Shown here: in pieces, positions 51,550 to 60,424 of the stretch
Layout of the letters: the number at the start of each line of letters is the position of its first letter
Position numbering within the stretch: position 1 is the first letter of the stretch
Source of the DNA: Ilumatobacteraceae bacterium
GTDB taxonomy: Bacteria; Actinomycetota; Acidimicrobiia; Acidimicrobiales; Iamiaceae
Reading direction: 5' to 3'
DNA length: 64,000 bases
NCBI GenBank assembly: GCA_025463265.1
Contig: JAOBWH010000173.1
Coordinates: forward strand, 23,166-87,165
Made by a program: the position numbers and the translations under genes
The notes under the pieces: generated by a model
The model's input: the letters and a program-made list of their open reading frames with translations, nothing else
The model's database searches: none
What the model was told of the DNA's origin: nothing

Positions 51550-52751
51550 TTGGCGAGGAGATCGGCGATGCGCGCGACGCCCTCGCGAAGGTCGTCATCG
51601 CCGAGGGCGAACGACAGCCGGGCGTACCCGGGCGCGCTGAACGCCTCGCCAGGGACGATGGCGACCTTGGCCTCCTCGAGGATCAGATCCGCCAGCTCCA
51701 GGGTGGTGCTGACCTGGCGGCCGAGGACTGGGCGCTGCAGCACGGCCTTGAAGCTCGGGAAGGCGTAGAACGCACCCTCCGGCTCCAGGACCGTGACGCC
51801 GGGGATGGCGTTGAGCGACTCGTACATGGCGATCCGGCGCCGGTCGAAGTTCTCCCGGAAGCGGGCAACGTCGTCGAGCCCGCCGGACACCGCGGCGAGC
51901 GCGGCGCGCTGCGACACGTTGGCGACGTTGGACGTCTCGTGGCTCTGGAGGTTGGTGGCGGCCTTGACGATGTCGGTGGGGCCGATCATCCACCCGACCC
52001 GCCAACCGGTCATGGCGTAGGTCTTGGCCACGCCGTTGAGCACGATGCAGCGGTCGGCCAGCTCGGGCACCAGCACCGGCATCGAGTGGTGCTCGTTGGC
52101 GCCGTAGACGAGGTGCTCGTAGATCTCGTCGGTGATGACCCAGATGCCGTGCTCCACGGCCCAGCGGCCGATGGCCTCGATCTGGGCGCGCGGGTACACG
52201 GCGCCCGTCGGGTTCGACGGGCTCACGAACACCAGGGCCTTGGTCTTGGGCGTGCGCGCCTTCTCCAGCTGGTCGACGGTGACCTGGAAGCCGGAGCCCT
52301 CGTCGGTGGCGATCTCGACGACCGTGCCGCCGGCCCGACGGATCGGCTCGGGGTACGTGGTCCAGTACGGCGCCGGGAGGAGGACCTCGTCGCCCGGGTC
52401 GATGAGGGTGGCGACGGCGTTGGCGACGGCGTGCTTGCCGCCGTTGGTGATGAGCACCTGGCCGGCGTCGATGTCGTACCCGCTGTCGCGGGCGGTCTTG
52501 GCGGCGACCGCCTCCTTCAGCTCGGGGAGTCCGCCCGCCGGGGTGTACCGGTGGTTCTTGGGGTCCTTGCAAGCTGCGACGGCGGCCTCGACGATGTGGT
52601 CGGGCGTCGGGAAATCCGGCTCTCCCGCTCCGAACCCGATGACGGGCTCCCCCGCCGCCTTCAGCGCCTTGGCCTTGGCGTCGACCGCCAGCGTGGCCGA
52701 AGGAGCGATGGCGGCGATGCGGTCGGAGACTCGTGTACCCATGCGGCCCAT
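51546..52751 (-). CDS. Class I pyridoxal-phosphate aminotransferase (aspartate type)
   Basis: 401 residues from ATG 52751 (52742 also possible); GGAGGGGG lies about 10 nt before. Fold type I features are [62 protein letters not shown] and the PLP Lys in [16 protein letters not shown]. It resembles the Ib aspartate/prephenate aminotransferases. It makes aspartate from oxaloacetate, or possibly arogenate. It is divergent from serC by about 115 nt. Confidence 0.93.
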   Translation of the reverse strand: MGRMGTRVSDRIAAIAPSATLAVDAKAKALKAAGEPVIGFGAGEPDFPTPDHIVEAAVAACKDPKNHRYTPAGGLPELKEAVAAKTARDSGYDIDAGQVLITNGGKHAVANAVATLIDPGDEVLLPAPYWTTYPEPIRRAGGTVVEIATDEGSGFQVTVDQLEKARTPKTKALVFVSPSNPTGAVYPRAQIEAIGRWAVEHGIWVITDEIYEHLVYGANEHHSMPVLVPELADRCIVLNGVAKTYAMTGWRVGWMIGPTDIVKAATNLQSHETSNVANVSQRAALAAVSGGLDDVARFRENFDRRRIAMYESLNAIPGVTVLEPEGAFYAFPSFKAVLQRPVLGRQVSTTLELADLILEEAKVAIVPGEAFSAPGYARLSFALGDDDLREGVARIADLLAK

Positions 52752-52867
52752 GGTGCCACGCCCCCTCCCCTGCCCGGAACCCGGTTGATCGCCCCGCCCC
52801 GCCCCCACCGACCGTGGGTGCCGAACGGCTTCGCCCGGGGGTCACCTCGGCTGCGAGACTCGCCGCC

Positions 52868-54004
52868 ATGGCTGCGACCCCCTCGATCACCATCCCCGCC
52901 GATCTCCTCCCCGCCGACGGCCGCTTCGGCTGCGGGCCCTCCAAGGTCCGGCCGGAGGCGCTCGCGGCCCTCGTCGCCGACGCCCCCACCTACCTGGGCA
53001 CCAGCCACCGCCAGGCGCCGGTGAAGTTCATGGTCAGCCGCCTCCGCAACGCCGTGGCCGAGCTGTTCGCCCTGCCCGACGGCTACGAGGTCATCCTGGG
53101 CAACGGCGGGACCACGGTGTTCTGGGACGCTGCGGTGTTCGGCCTCATCGAGCAGAAGAGCCAGCACCTCACCTTCGGCGAGTTCTCCAGCAAGTTCGCC
53201 GAGTGCGCCACCCGCGCCCCGTTCCTCGCCGACCCCACCGTGATCAGCGCACCCGCCGGTGAGGCCGCCGCCGCCGAAGGCGAGACGGGCATCGACCTGT
53301 ACGCCCTCACCCACAACGAGACCTCGACCGGTGTCGCCATGCCCATCGTGCGGCCCGAGGGCACCGATGCCGGGGCGCTGGTCGCCGTCGACGCCACGTC
53401 GGCTGCAGGCGGCCTGACGTTCGACGCAGCCCAGACCGACGTCTACTACTTCGCACCGCAGAAGGGCCTCGCCTCCGACGGCGGGCTGTGGATCGCCGCC
53501 GTGTCGCCCACCGCCATGGAGCGCATCGACCGCATCGCGGCGACCGACCGGTGGGTCCCGGCGTCGCTCGACCTCAAGATCGCCAAGGACAACTCGCTCA
53601 AGGACCAGACCTACAACACCCCGGCGCTCGCCACGATCCACCTCGCCGTGAGCCAGATGGAGTGGATCAACACCAACGGTGGGCTCGGCATGTCGTCGGG
53701 GCGCTCGGCCAGGAGCGCCGAGATCATGTACTCGTGGGCCGAGGCGTCCGAGTACGCCACGCCCTTCGTCGCCGACCCGGCGTACCGCTCCAACGTCGTC
53801 GCCACCATCGACCTCGACGACTCCGTGGAGGCCACCACGGTCTCGGCGGTGCTGCGCGCCAACGGCATCGTCGACACCGACAGCTACCGCAAGCTCGGCC
53901 GCAACCAGCTCCGCATCGCCATGTTCCCGGCGATCGACAGCGAGGACATCGCCCAGCTCACCAAGAGCATCGACTTCGTCGTCGATGAGCTCCGCTCCGC
54001 CTGA
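52868..54004 (+). CDS. serC: Phosphoserine aminotransferase
   Basis: 378 residues of the actinobacterial SerC type. Segments are FGCGPSKVRPEALAAL, GTSHRQAPVKFMV, NGGTTVFWDAAVFGL and the PLP Lys in YYFAPQKGLASDGGLW. It converts 3-phosphohydroxypyruvate, the product of serA, to phosphoserine with glutamate as donor. GAGACT 7 nt before the ATG is a weak leaderless promoter candidate. Confidence 0.96.
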   Translation: MAATPSITIPADLLPADGRFGCGPSKVRPEALAALVADAPTYLGTSHRQAPVKFMVSRLRNAVAELFALPDGYEVILGNGGTTVFWDAAVFGLIEQKSQHLTFGEFSSKFAECATRAPFLADPTVISAPAGEAAAAEGETGIDLYALTHNETSTGVAMPIVRPEGTDAGALVAVDATSAAGGLTFDAAQTDVYYFAPQKGLASDGGLWIAAVSPTAMERIDRIAATDRWVPASLDLKIAKDNSLKDQTYNTPALATIHLAVSQMEWINTNGGLGMSSGRSARSAEIMYSWAEASEYATPFVADPAYRSNVVATIDLDDSVEATTVSAVLRANGIVDTDSYRKLGRNQLRIAMFPAIDSEDIAQLTKSIDFVVDELRSA

Positions 54005-54096
54005 CCCTCCCGCCTGCGCGCACGCCATCCCCAGTTCACGCGGACGCAACGCCTGGCCCATGATTCGTGCGACCGCGCAGGGGTAGGGTCCCGGCC

Positions 54097-54705
54097 ATGC
54101 ACGATCCACGTCGCGTCCCCCGTCTGCTCGCCGCCATCCTCGGTGCCCTCGGCGGCACGGTCCTCGTGGCCGCGCCGGCCTCGGCGCACGTCGGGCACGG
54201 TGCCACCGGGTTCGGCACCGGCTTCCTCCACCCGCTGACGGGCCCGGACCACCTCCTCGCCATGGCGGCGGTCGGCATCGTCGCCGCCACGTGGCGCAGC
54301 GACCGGACGCTGTGGCTCGCTCCCGCCGCCTTCCTGCTGGGCATGGTCGGCGGTGGCGTCGCCGGCCTGGTCGGGGTGCCCCTCCCGGGTGCCGAGCTGC
54401 TGATCGTGGCCTCGGTGATCCTGCTGGGCATCGCCATCGCCGCAGCCGTCACGGACGGCGCAGACTCCGCCTGGGTCCTGCCGATCCTCGCAGCCGCCGG
54501 CCTGGCCCACGGCCACGCCCACGGTGCCGAGGCGCCCGGCGCCGCCCACCCGGCCCTCTACATCGGCGGCTTCGTGCTGGCCACGGCCTTCGTGCACCTC
54601 GCCGGCGTCGGCGTGGGCACCGTGGTCCGCAACCGCCAGCTCGCCCGGGTCACGGTCGGTGCCGCCACCGCCACCGCCGGCGTCCTGCTCCTCGTCGGCG
54701 CCTGA
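54097..54705 (+). CDS. HupE/UreJ-family membrane protein
   Basis: 202 residues. A signal sequence ends near ASAHVGHG. The HupE/UreJ signature FLHPLTGPDHLLAMAAVG is at about 44-61, with six helices overall and a His-rich loop AHGHAHGAE. Family members move nickel or cobalt, usually beside hydrogenase or urease genes; none is nearby, so this may serve another nickel enzyme. TAGGGT 7 nt before the ATG suggests leaderless transcription. Confidence 0.88.
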   Translation: MHDPRRVPRLLAAILGALGGTVLVAAPASAHVGHGATGFGTGFLHPLTGPDHLLAMAAVGIVAATWRSDRTLWLAPAAFLLGMVGGGVAGLVGVPLPGAELLIVASVILLGIAIAAAVTDGADSAWVLPILAAAGLAHGHAHGAEAPGAAHPALYIGGFVLATAFVHLAGVGVGTVVRNRQLARVTVGAATATAGVLLLVGA

Positions 54706-54945
54706 ACGACCCCCAGCCGGAACCGTTCCCGTCGTCGTTCGGTTCCCCAGCGAGCCGTCTCCGGGCGTCGTTCGAGGCCGAGGACTGACGAGTCGAGGGC
54801 CCAAAACGACGGATCCGCCGCACGCATCGCTCGGGGGGAGGGGTGAGCGATACTGCGACGGATCCGAAGTCCGGCGGACCGGACCAGACGTCGACCTTAC
54901 TGGGTCGGGCGGGGTCCGATCACCCTCAAACGGGTGACAGTGCTG
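54706..54945. other. Intergenic region with several hairpins
   Basis: No gene is recognisable. GGAACCG/CGGTTCC (54719-54746) is a likely end of the hupE-type transcript. ATCGCTC and GAGCGAT flank a G-rich run, and ACGGATCCG occurs twice. At the metY side, GTGACAG-TG-CTGTCAC (54934-54949) overlaps the metY stop. TCACCC/GGGTGA next to it can form an alternative stem, so the metY terminator may be here. Confidence 0.45.
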
Positions 54946-56259
54946 TCACTTTGCTGCGGCGAAGCCCTGCTCGAGGTCAGCGATGATGTCGTCGATCGAT
55001 TCGAGGCCGACCGAGAGCCGCACGAGGCCCGGCTCGACGCCTGCCGCCGCCTGCTCCTCGGCCGACAGCTGGCTGTGGGTCGTCGACGCCGGGTGGATGG
55101 CGAGGCTGCGGACGTCGCCGATGTTGGCCACGTGGCTGTGCAGCACCAGGCCTTCGACGAACCGGGCGCCGGCCTCGCGTCCCCCCGCGATGACGAACGC
55201 CGGGACCGAGCCGAAGCCGCGGCCTCCGGTGATGGCGTTGGCCCGCTCGTGCCAGGGTGAGTCCGGCAGCCCGGCGTACTGCACCCGCTCCACCTGGGGG
55301 TGCTGATCGAGGAACTCGGCCACCACCCGGGCGTTGGCGTTGTGGCGCTCCATGCGGAGGCTGAGGGTCTCGAGGCCCTGGAGCAGCAGGAACGAGTTGA
55401 ACGGGCTGATGGCCGCACCGATGTCTCGGAGCAGCTGCACCCGGGCCTTGATGATGTAGGACCCGGCGCCGAGCGCCGGCCAGAAGGACAGACCGTGGTA
55501 GCTCGGGTCGGGCTCGGTGAACCCGGGGAACTTGTCGTTGGCCGAGAAGTCGAACGAGCCGCCGTCGACGATCACGCCGCCGATGGACGTGCCGTGGCCA
55601 CCGATGAACTTGGTGGCGGAGTGGACGACGATGTCGGCCCCGTGCTCGAACGGGCGGATCAGCCACGGCGAGGCGACGGTGTTGTCGACGATGAGCGGGA
55701 CCCCGACCTCGAGGGCGATGGCGGAGATGGCGGCGATGTCGAGGAAGTCGTTCTTCGGGTTGCCGATGGTCTCGCCGTAGAACGCCTTGGTGTTGGGCTT
55801 GACCGCGGCGCGCCACGCATCGAGGTCATCGGGGTCGTCGACGAAGGTGACCTCGATGCCGATCTTCGGGAACGTGTAGTGGAAGAGGTTGTAGGTGCCG
55901 CCGTAGAGCGAGGCGCTGGCGACGATGTGGCTGCCGGCCTCGGCCAGGTTGAGGATGGCGAGCGTCTCGGCCGCCTGCCCCGACGCGACGGCGAGCGCTC
56001 CCGGAAGACCGACGGCGGTGGACGTCGCCCCTTCGAGGGCGGCGACCCGGGCCTCGACCACGCCCTGGGTGGGGTTCATGATCCGCGTGTAGATGTTGCC
56101 GATCTCCGCCAGCGCGAAGAGATCCGACGCGTGCTTCGAGTCTCGGAACTGGTAGGAGGTGGTCTGGTAGATCGGGACCGCTCGGGCCCCGGTCGTGGGA
56201 TCGGGCTCCTGGCCGGCATGGATCTGTTGGGTTTCGAATCCCCAGGCGTCGTTGCTCAT
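54946..56259 (-). CDS. metY: O-acetylhomoserine sulfhydrylase (aminocarboxypropyltransferase)
   Basis: 437 residues, the usual MetY length, longer than MetB/MetC. PLP-dependent Cys/Met metabolism fold: WGFETQQIHAGQEPDPTTGARAVPIYQTTSYQF, LASGQAAETLAIL-like region, NPKNDFLDI, and the PLP Lys in VHSATKFIGGHGTSIGG. It makes homocysteine from O-acetylhomoserine and sulfide. TACCCT 7 nt before the ATG and TTGATT 16 nt upstream form a promoter that is overlapped by a large inverted repeat. Confidence 0.95.
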   Translation of the reverse strand: MSNDAWGFETQQIHAGQEPDPTTGARAVPIYQTTSYQFRDSKHASDLFALAEIGNIYTRIMNPTQGVVEARVAALEGATSTAVGLPGALAVASGQAAETLAILNLAEAGSHIVASASLYGGTYNLFHYTFPKIGIEVTFVDDPDDLDAWRAAVKPNTKAFYGETIGNPKNDFLDIAAISAIALEVGVPLIVDNTVASPWLIRPFEHGADIVVHSATKFIGGHGTSIGGVIVDGGSFDFSANDKFPGFTEPDPSYHGLSFWPALGAGSYIIKARVQLLRDIGAAISPFNSFLLLQGLETLSLRMERHNANARVVAEFLDQHPQVERVQYAGLPDSPWHERANAITGGRGFGSVPAFVIAGGREAGARFVEGLVLHSHVANIGDVRSLAIHPASTTHSQLSAEEQAAAGVEPGLVRLSVGLESIDDIIADLEQGFAAAK

Positions 56260-56266
56260 GACCGAC

Positions 56267-56306
56267 AGGGTACCGCCAATTCCCTACCAATCAAGTAGGG
56301 AATTGG
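56267..56306 (-). promoter_or_regulatory. metY promoter with a 12-bp inverted repeat
   Basis: The -10 TACCCT (56267-56272) and -35 TTGATT (56289-56294) are spaced by 16 nt on the minus strand. CCAATTCCCTAC (56276-56287) and GTAGGGAATTGG (56295-56306) form a perfect 12-bp repeat around 7 nt. The repeat spans the -35 and the spacer, so it is a strong candidate repressor site for metY. The regulator is not encoded nearby. Confidence 0.7.
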
Positions 56307-56316
56307 ACTTCCCGGG

Positions 56317-57801
56317 TCAGCCCCCATCCGGCCCGGCGTACCAGACCTCCAGACGACCGATCTGGTGCGGTGCCAGGCCCGCACTGCGGGCCTGTGCCCT
56401 CGCTCGATCGGCCACACCGTCGGGGAGGAGCGGAACGTCGCGCGGGTCGAGCACGAGGAGGTCGAACGGGACCGACGCGTCCGTGAACCCGACCTGACCG
56501 CTCGCGGTGTCCGGGAAGTACCGCTCGACCGACTCGCCCTGGAACCGCACCGAGGTCGGCTGGACGCCCCGGGCCTCGAGCTCGGTGATCATGCGGCCGT
56601 AGTCGCCAGGTCCGATGGTGGCGGTCCGCCAGGTGCCCACCAGGCCGCTGGCGACCAGGGCGAACGCCGCCACGCCCAGCGCCGTCGCCGGTCCCGGCGC
56701 CCGGTTCCACCGGGCCGCGATGCGGCCCGGTGCCGTCCGCTCCCCCAGCTCCACCAGGCCCATCGCCGCCACCAGCACGCAGAACGGCGCCCACAGCAGG
56801 TAGTAGTGCGGCAGCGCCACGCTCGACAGCAGGTGGACGGCGAACAGGCTGAGCCAGATGGCGGTGGCGTAGGCGATGGGCCGCCGGCGGCGTCCGGTCC
56901 AGGCAGCGACGACGCCGATCGCCAGTCCGACGCAGGCGGCCGCGCCCATCCCCCGCCACTGGTAGAGCAGGTGCGACCACCGGGGCTGGTGCTCGGTGAG
57001 CGTCCCTTCCACCACGAGCTGGTGGCCGGTGCGGGCGTGGTCGAACTGGTAGTCGAACAGGGTCCGCAGGTGGCCGGGCCCGTCGGTGCCGAGGACCAGC
57101 ACGTAGGTCAGCGGCAGCACGGCCGCAGCCACCACGCCCAGCACCACCGCCGGGCCGACGACGCGACGGAAGGAGCGCTGCGTCCACCACCCCATCGCGA
57201 TGATCGGCGCCACCACGACGAGCGCCGTCGGCTTGAAGGCGCCCGCCACACCGATGAGCAGGCCGGTGGCGACGGCGTCGCGCCAGGCGTTCGAGCGGAC
57301 CCAGTTCCAGCCCGTGAGCGTGGCACCCAGCAGTGCCACCACCATGAACGGCTCGAGGTACCCGAAGCGGTCGCCCCGCAGCGGGGCGACCACCGTCGAC
57401 CCGACGACGAGCGCCCGGGGCAGGACCGCCCACAGGGCGGCGCCGATGAGCCCGGCCCAGCGGGAGTGCAGCCGGGAGCCGACGACGTAGAGGAGGCCGA
57501 CGGCTGCGACCGATGCCAGTGCCGGAGCCAGTCGGATGCCCATCCGGTTCTGACCGAGCGCCATCTGCCCGAGGCCGAGGAACCACCGCACGAAGACCGG
57601 GTGGCCGTTGTCCTGGGTCCAGTGGCCGCCGTCGACGGCCAGCCAGGCGAGCCGGCCGTCCCAGGCCTCGTCGGTCTTCCAGTCCGCCGTCCCGAGCGCC
57701 CAGAAGGCGTTGAACACGGCGACGACCGCCACGCCGCCGCAGGCGTACGGCCACCACGAGGGAGGCGGATCAGCAGCGGCCGGGCTCGCCTCGTCGGTCA
57801 C
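56317..57801 (-). CDS. GT39-like membrane glycosyltransferase
   Basis: 494 residues from GTG 57801. About ten to eleven helices. The first extracellular loop has DWKTDEAWDGRLAWLAVDGGHWTQDNGHPVFVRW, with an acidic catalytic-type residue, as in ArnT/PMT-like GT-C enzymes that use polyprenyl-phosphate sugars. A soluble C-terminal tail of about 100 residues follows. Acceptor unknown; probably a wall glycan or glycoprotein. TAGGTT 6 nt before the GTG suggests a leaderless transcript. The gene separates ilvBN from metY. Confidence 0.8.
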   Translation of the reverse strand: MTDEASPAAADPPPSWWPYACGGVAVVAVFNAFWALGTADWKTDEAWDGRLAWLAVDGGHWTQDNGHPVFVRWFLGLGQMALGQNRMGIRLAPALASVAAVGLLYVVGSRLHSRWAGLIGAALWAVLPRALVVGSTVVAPLRGDRFGYLEPFMVVALLGATLTGWNWVRSNAWRDAVATGLLIGVAGAFKPTALVVVAPIIAMGWWTQRSFRRVVGPAVVLGVVAAAVLPLTYVLVLGTDGPGHLRTLFDYQFDHARTGHQLVVEGTLTEHQPRWSHLLYQWRGMGAAACVGLAIGVVAAWTGRRRRPIAYATAIWLSLFAVHLLSSVALPHYYLLWAPFCVLVAAMGLVELGERTAPGRIAARWNRAPGPATALGVAAFALVASGLVGTWRTATIGPGDYGRMITELEARGVQPTSVRFQGESVERYFPDTASGQVGFTDASVPFDLLVLDPRDVPLLPDGVADRARAQARSAGLAPHQIGRLEVWYAGPDGG

Positions 57802-57865
57802 GGCCCGAACCTAGGGCAGCCCGCCGGGACGAGCCGTGCGGCGCAGGAACGCCGAACCGCAGCCG

Positions 57866-58399
57866 TCAGGCGGTCCGGTTCTTGACCGCCCGGAGCTTGC
57901 CGGCGTCGCGGTCCAGCTTGGGCAGGGCGATGCGGCCGGTGCGCTGGATGTCGCTGATGCCGAAGGTGCGCAGCATGTCCTCGAAGTCGTCCACCTTGGA
58001 CGGGTGGCCCTCGAGCGACACCGTCAGGGCGTTCTGGTTCACGGCGAGGATCTTGCCTTCGAAGATGCGGGCCAGCTCCGTGACCTGGTGGCGCTGCTCT
58101 CCGGGGCAGCGGACCGTGGCGATCATCAGCTCGCGCTCGACGGAGTGCGACGGGTCGAGCTCGACGATCTTCACGACGTTGATCAGCTTGTGGAGCTGCT
58201 TCACGATCTGCTCGAGCGGGGCCGAATCGACATCGACCACGACGGTGAGCCGGCTGAAGCGCTCGTCCTCGGTGGGCGCGACGGCCAGCGAGTAGATGTT
58301 GTACGCCCGCCGGGAGAACAGGTTGACGATGCGGGCGAGCACCCCCGCCTTGTTCTCGACGAGGACGGAGAGCGTGTGGTGCTCGATGTCGGTGGCCAT
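57866..58399 (-). CDS. ilvN: Acetolactate synthase, small (regulatory) subunit
   Basis: 177 residues. The N-terminal ACT domain (HTLSVLVENKAGVLARIVNLFSRRAYNIYSLAVAPTED) binds valine, and the C-terminal ALS_ss_C domain follows. It activates and feedback-regulates IlvB. Its ATG overlaps the ilvB stop by 1 nt (TGATG), which ensures coupled synthesis. No ilvC follows, unlike the ilvBNC order of many actinobacteria. Confidence 0.96.
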   Translation of the reverse strand: MATDIEHHTLSVLVENKAGVLARIVNLFSRRAYNIYSLAVAPTEDERFSRLTVVVDVDSAPLEQIVKQLHKLINVVKIVELDPSHSVERELMIATVRCPGEQRHQVTELARIFEGKILAVNQNALTVSLEGHPSKVDDFEDMLRTFGISDIQRTGRIALPKLDRDAGKLRAVKNRTA

Positions 58400-60168
58400 C
58401 AGTCCGCGACCTCCTCGGACCCGCGGGCCCGCTGGAACGGCGGGACCTGGACATCGGAGTTGGAGTGGCCGGCGGCGACCATCGGGAAGACCTTCTCCGA
58501 CGCGTCGGTCCGGAACTCGACCACGACCGGGCGGTCGTCGATGGCGTTGGCCTTGTCGATGGTGGGCTGGATGTCTTCAGGGTGCTCCACCCGGAAGGCG
58601 ACGCACCCCATGGCCTCGGCCCACTTCACGTAGTCCGGCAGGTCCGGCGACAGGTACACCTCGGAGTACCGCTCGTCGTAGAACATCTCCTGCCACTGGC
58701 GGACCATGCCGAGGTAGGCGTTGTTCAAGATGGCGATCTTGACCGGGATGCGCTCGGCCGCGGCGGTGACCAGCTCCTGGGCCGTCATCTGGAAGCAGCC
58801 GTCGCCGTCGATGGCCCAGACCATGCGGTCCGGTCGGCCGACCTTGGCGCCGATGGCGGCGGGGACCGAGAAGCCCATGGTCCCGAGGCCACCGGAGTTG
58901 ATCCACGTGTACGGGTGGCGGAAGGTCCAGTACTGGCTCGCCCACATCTGGTGCTGGCCGACGCCGCTGGTGACGATGCAGTCCTCGGGCGCCGAGTCGC
59001 GCAGGGCCTCGAGGACCATCTGCGGCTTGAGCAGCTCGCCCTCCACCGGGTCCTCGTAGGCGAGGGGGTAGGTCTCCTGCCAGCCCGAGAGGGTGGCGCG
59101 CCACGCCGTGACGTCGGGCTTCTCCGCGCCCTTGGCGATCTGCGCCTTCACCTCGGTCACCAGCGCCTCGATGATGAGGCGAGCATCGCCGACGATCGGC
59201 ACGTCGGGTCGACGGACCTTGCCCAGCTCGGCGGGATCGATGTCGGCGTGGATGATCTTGGCGAGGGGGGCGAAGTTCGGGACCTTGCCGGTGACCCGAT
59301 CGTCGAAGCGCGAGCCGAGGGCGATCAGCAGGTCGCTCTCCTGCATCGACATGATCGCGGTGTAGTTGCCGTGCATCCCCGGCATGCCGAGGCAGAGCTC
59401 GTGGTCGTCGGGGAACGCGCCTCGGGCCATCAGCGTGGTGACCACCGGGAAGCCCAGCAGCTCGGCCAGCTCCCGCAGCGCCTCGGCGCCACGTGCCTTG
59501 AGGATGCCACCGCCGGCGTAGATGACCGGCCGTTCGGCGGCCAGCATCATCGTGGCCGCCTCCTTGATCTTGCGAGGGTGCCCGATGGTGGTGGGCTTGT
59601 ACCCGGGGAGCGAGGCCGTCACCTCATCGGCGCTGGGCCACACCCACTCCATGGCGCTGCGCGGGTTGGTGGGATCGACGATGTCCTTGGGGATGTCGAC
59701 GAGGACGGGGCCCGGGCGGCCCGTCGTGGCGATGTGGAACGCCTGGCGGATGGCCATGGGGATGTCCTGCGCCTCGGTGACCAAGAAGTTGTGCTTGGTG
59801 ACCGACTGGGTGATGCCGGTGATGTCGGCCTCTTGGAACGCGTCGGTGCCGATGGCCGCCGTGGGCACCTGGCCCGTGATGACGATCATGGGGACCGAGT
59901 CCATGTAGGCGTCCGCGAGGGGCGTCACGATGTTGGTGGCACCCGGGCCGCTGGTCACCATGGCGACCCCCGGCTTGCCGGTGGCGTGCGCGTAGCCCTC
60001 CGCCATGTGGCCCGCACCCTGCTCGTGGCGCACCAGGACGTGGCGGATCGGCGAGTCGATGATCGGGTCGTACACCGGGAGGATGGCCCCGCCGGGCAGG
60101 CCGAACATGACCTCGACCCCTTCCATCTCCAGGCTCTTGATGAGCGCCTGGCCTCCGTTGAGCTTCAT
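58399..60168 (-). CDS. ilvB: Acetolactate synthase, large subunit
   Basis: 589 residues from ATG 60168, preceded by AGAGGAA. Thiamine diphosphate enzyme: GVEVMFGLPGGAILPVYD, the HMAEGYA catalytic Glu region, the FAD domain, and the ThDP motif GDGCFQMTAQELVTAAAERIPVKIAILNNAYLG near 440-475. It forms acetolactate or acetohydroxybutyrate for valine, leucine and isoleucine. Expression is controlled by the leader at 60262-60403. Confidence 0.96.
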   Translation of the reverse strand: MKLNGGQALIKSLEMEGVEVMFGLPGGAILPVYDPIIDSPIRHVLVRHEQGAGHMAEGYAHATGKPGVAMVTSGPGATNIVTPLADAYMDSVPMIVITGQVPTAAIGTDAFQEADITGITQSVTKHNFLVTEAQDIPMAIRQAFHIATTGRPGPVLVDIPKDIVDPTNPRSAMEWVWPSADEVTASLPGYKPTTIGHPRKIKEAATMMLAAERPVIYAGGGILKARGAEALRELAELLGFPVVTTLMARGAFPDDHELCLGMPGMHGNYTAIMSMQESDLLIALGSRFDDRVTGKVPNFAPLAKIIHADIDPAELGKVRRPDVPIVGDARLIIEALVTEVKAQIAKGAEKPDVTAWRATLSGWQETYPLAYEDPVEGELLKPQMVLEALRDSAPEDCIVTSGVGQHQMWASQYWTFRHPYTWINSGGLGTMGFSVPAAIGAKVGRPDRMVWAIDGDGCFQMTAQELVTAAAERIPVKIAILNNAYLGMVRQWQEMFYDERYSEVYLSPDLPDYVKWAEAMGCVAFRVEHPEDIQPTIDKANAIDDRPVVVEFRTDASEKVFPMVAAGHSNSDVQVPPFQRARGSEEVAD

Positions 60169-60261
60169 GGTGTTCCTCTGGGATCGTGCAGTGGTCGTGC
60201 GGGTGCGCGGGTGGGCGGTGCGCACGCTCCCTGCAGTCTGCCCGAGGTGGAACCCAGCCCG

Positions 60262-60330
60262 AAAACTGCGACGACCTCCCGATGTGGGAGGTCGAGGAAG
60301 CGCACGCGGCGGGTGAAGACGGCGTGCGCT
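60262..60330 (-). promoter_or_regulatory. ilvB leader attenuator (pause hairpin and terminator)
   Basis: On the minus strand, immediately after the leader stop, a 9-bp hairpin (60299-60307 with 60322-60330) is followed by the terminator stem CGACCTCCC/GGGAGGTCG (60272-60294) and then TTTT (60262-60265). It lies about 95 nt before ilvB, the standard order of a ribosome-controlled attenuator. Confidence 0.78.
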
Positions 60331-60367
60331 ACGTGAGTACTACGAGGCGGTGGGCGGTCTTCGTCAC
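60329..60367 (-). CDS. ilvB leader peptide MTKTAHRLVVLT
   Basis: 12 codons and TAG, starting with GTG at 60367. The Leu-Val-Val-Leu run (codons CTC GTA GTA CTC) would stall ribosomes when leucine or valine is short. It resembles the short ilvB leaders known from corynebacteria. The GTG is only 7 nt after the -10 box, so translation likely begins at or near the first base of the RNA. Confidence 0.75.
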   Translation of the reverse strand: MTKTAHRLVVLT

Positions 60368-60374
60368 GAGGGGC

Positions 60375-60403
60375 AGTATGACGGAGCCCACCCGATCTGA
60401 CAA
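60375..60403 (-). promoter_or_regulatory. ilvB promoter
   Basis: TTGTCA (60398-60403) and CATACT (60375-60380) with exactly 17 nt between them, a good sigma-A-type promoter on the minus strand, 7 nt before the leader peptide GTG. Confidence 0.75.
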
Positions 60404-60424
60404 CCTGTTTCCCCGATCGAGCCG

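Noticed and set aside
54934..54949. GTGACAG-TG-CTGTCAC as an operator
   Set aside because: It overlaps the metY stop codon and no promoter faces it; a transcript-end hairpin is more likely.
56260..56316. SAM or T-box riboswitch upstream of metY
   Set aside because: The transcript appears to start at or next to the ATG, leaving no room for a structured leader.
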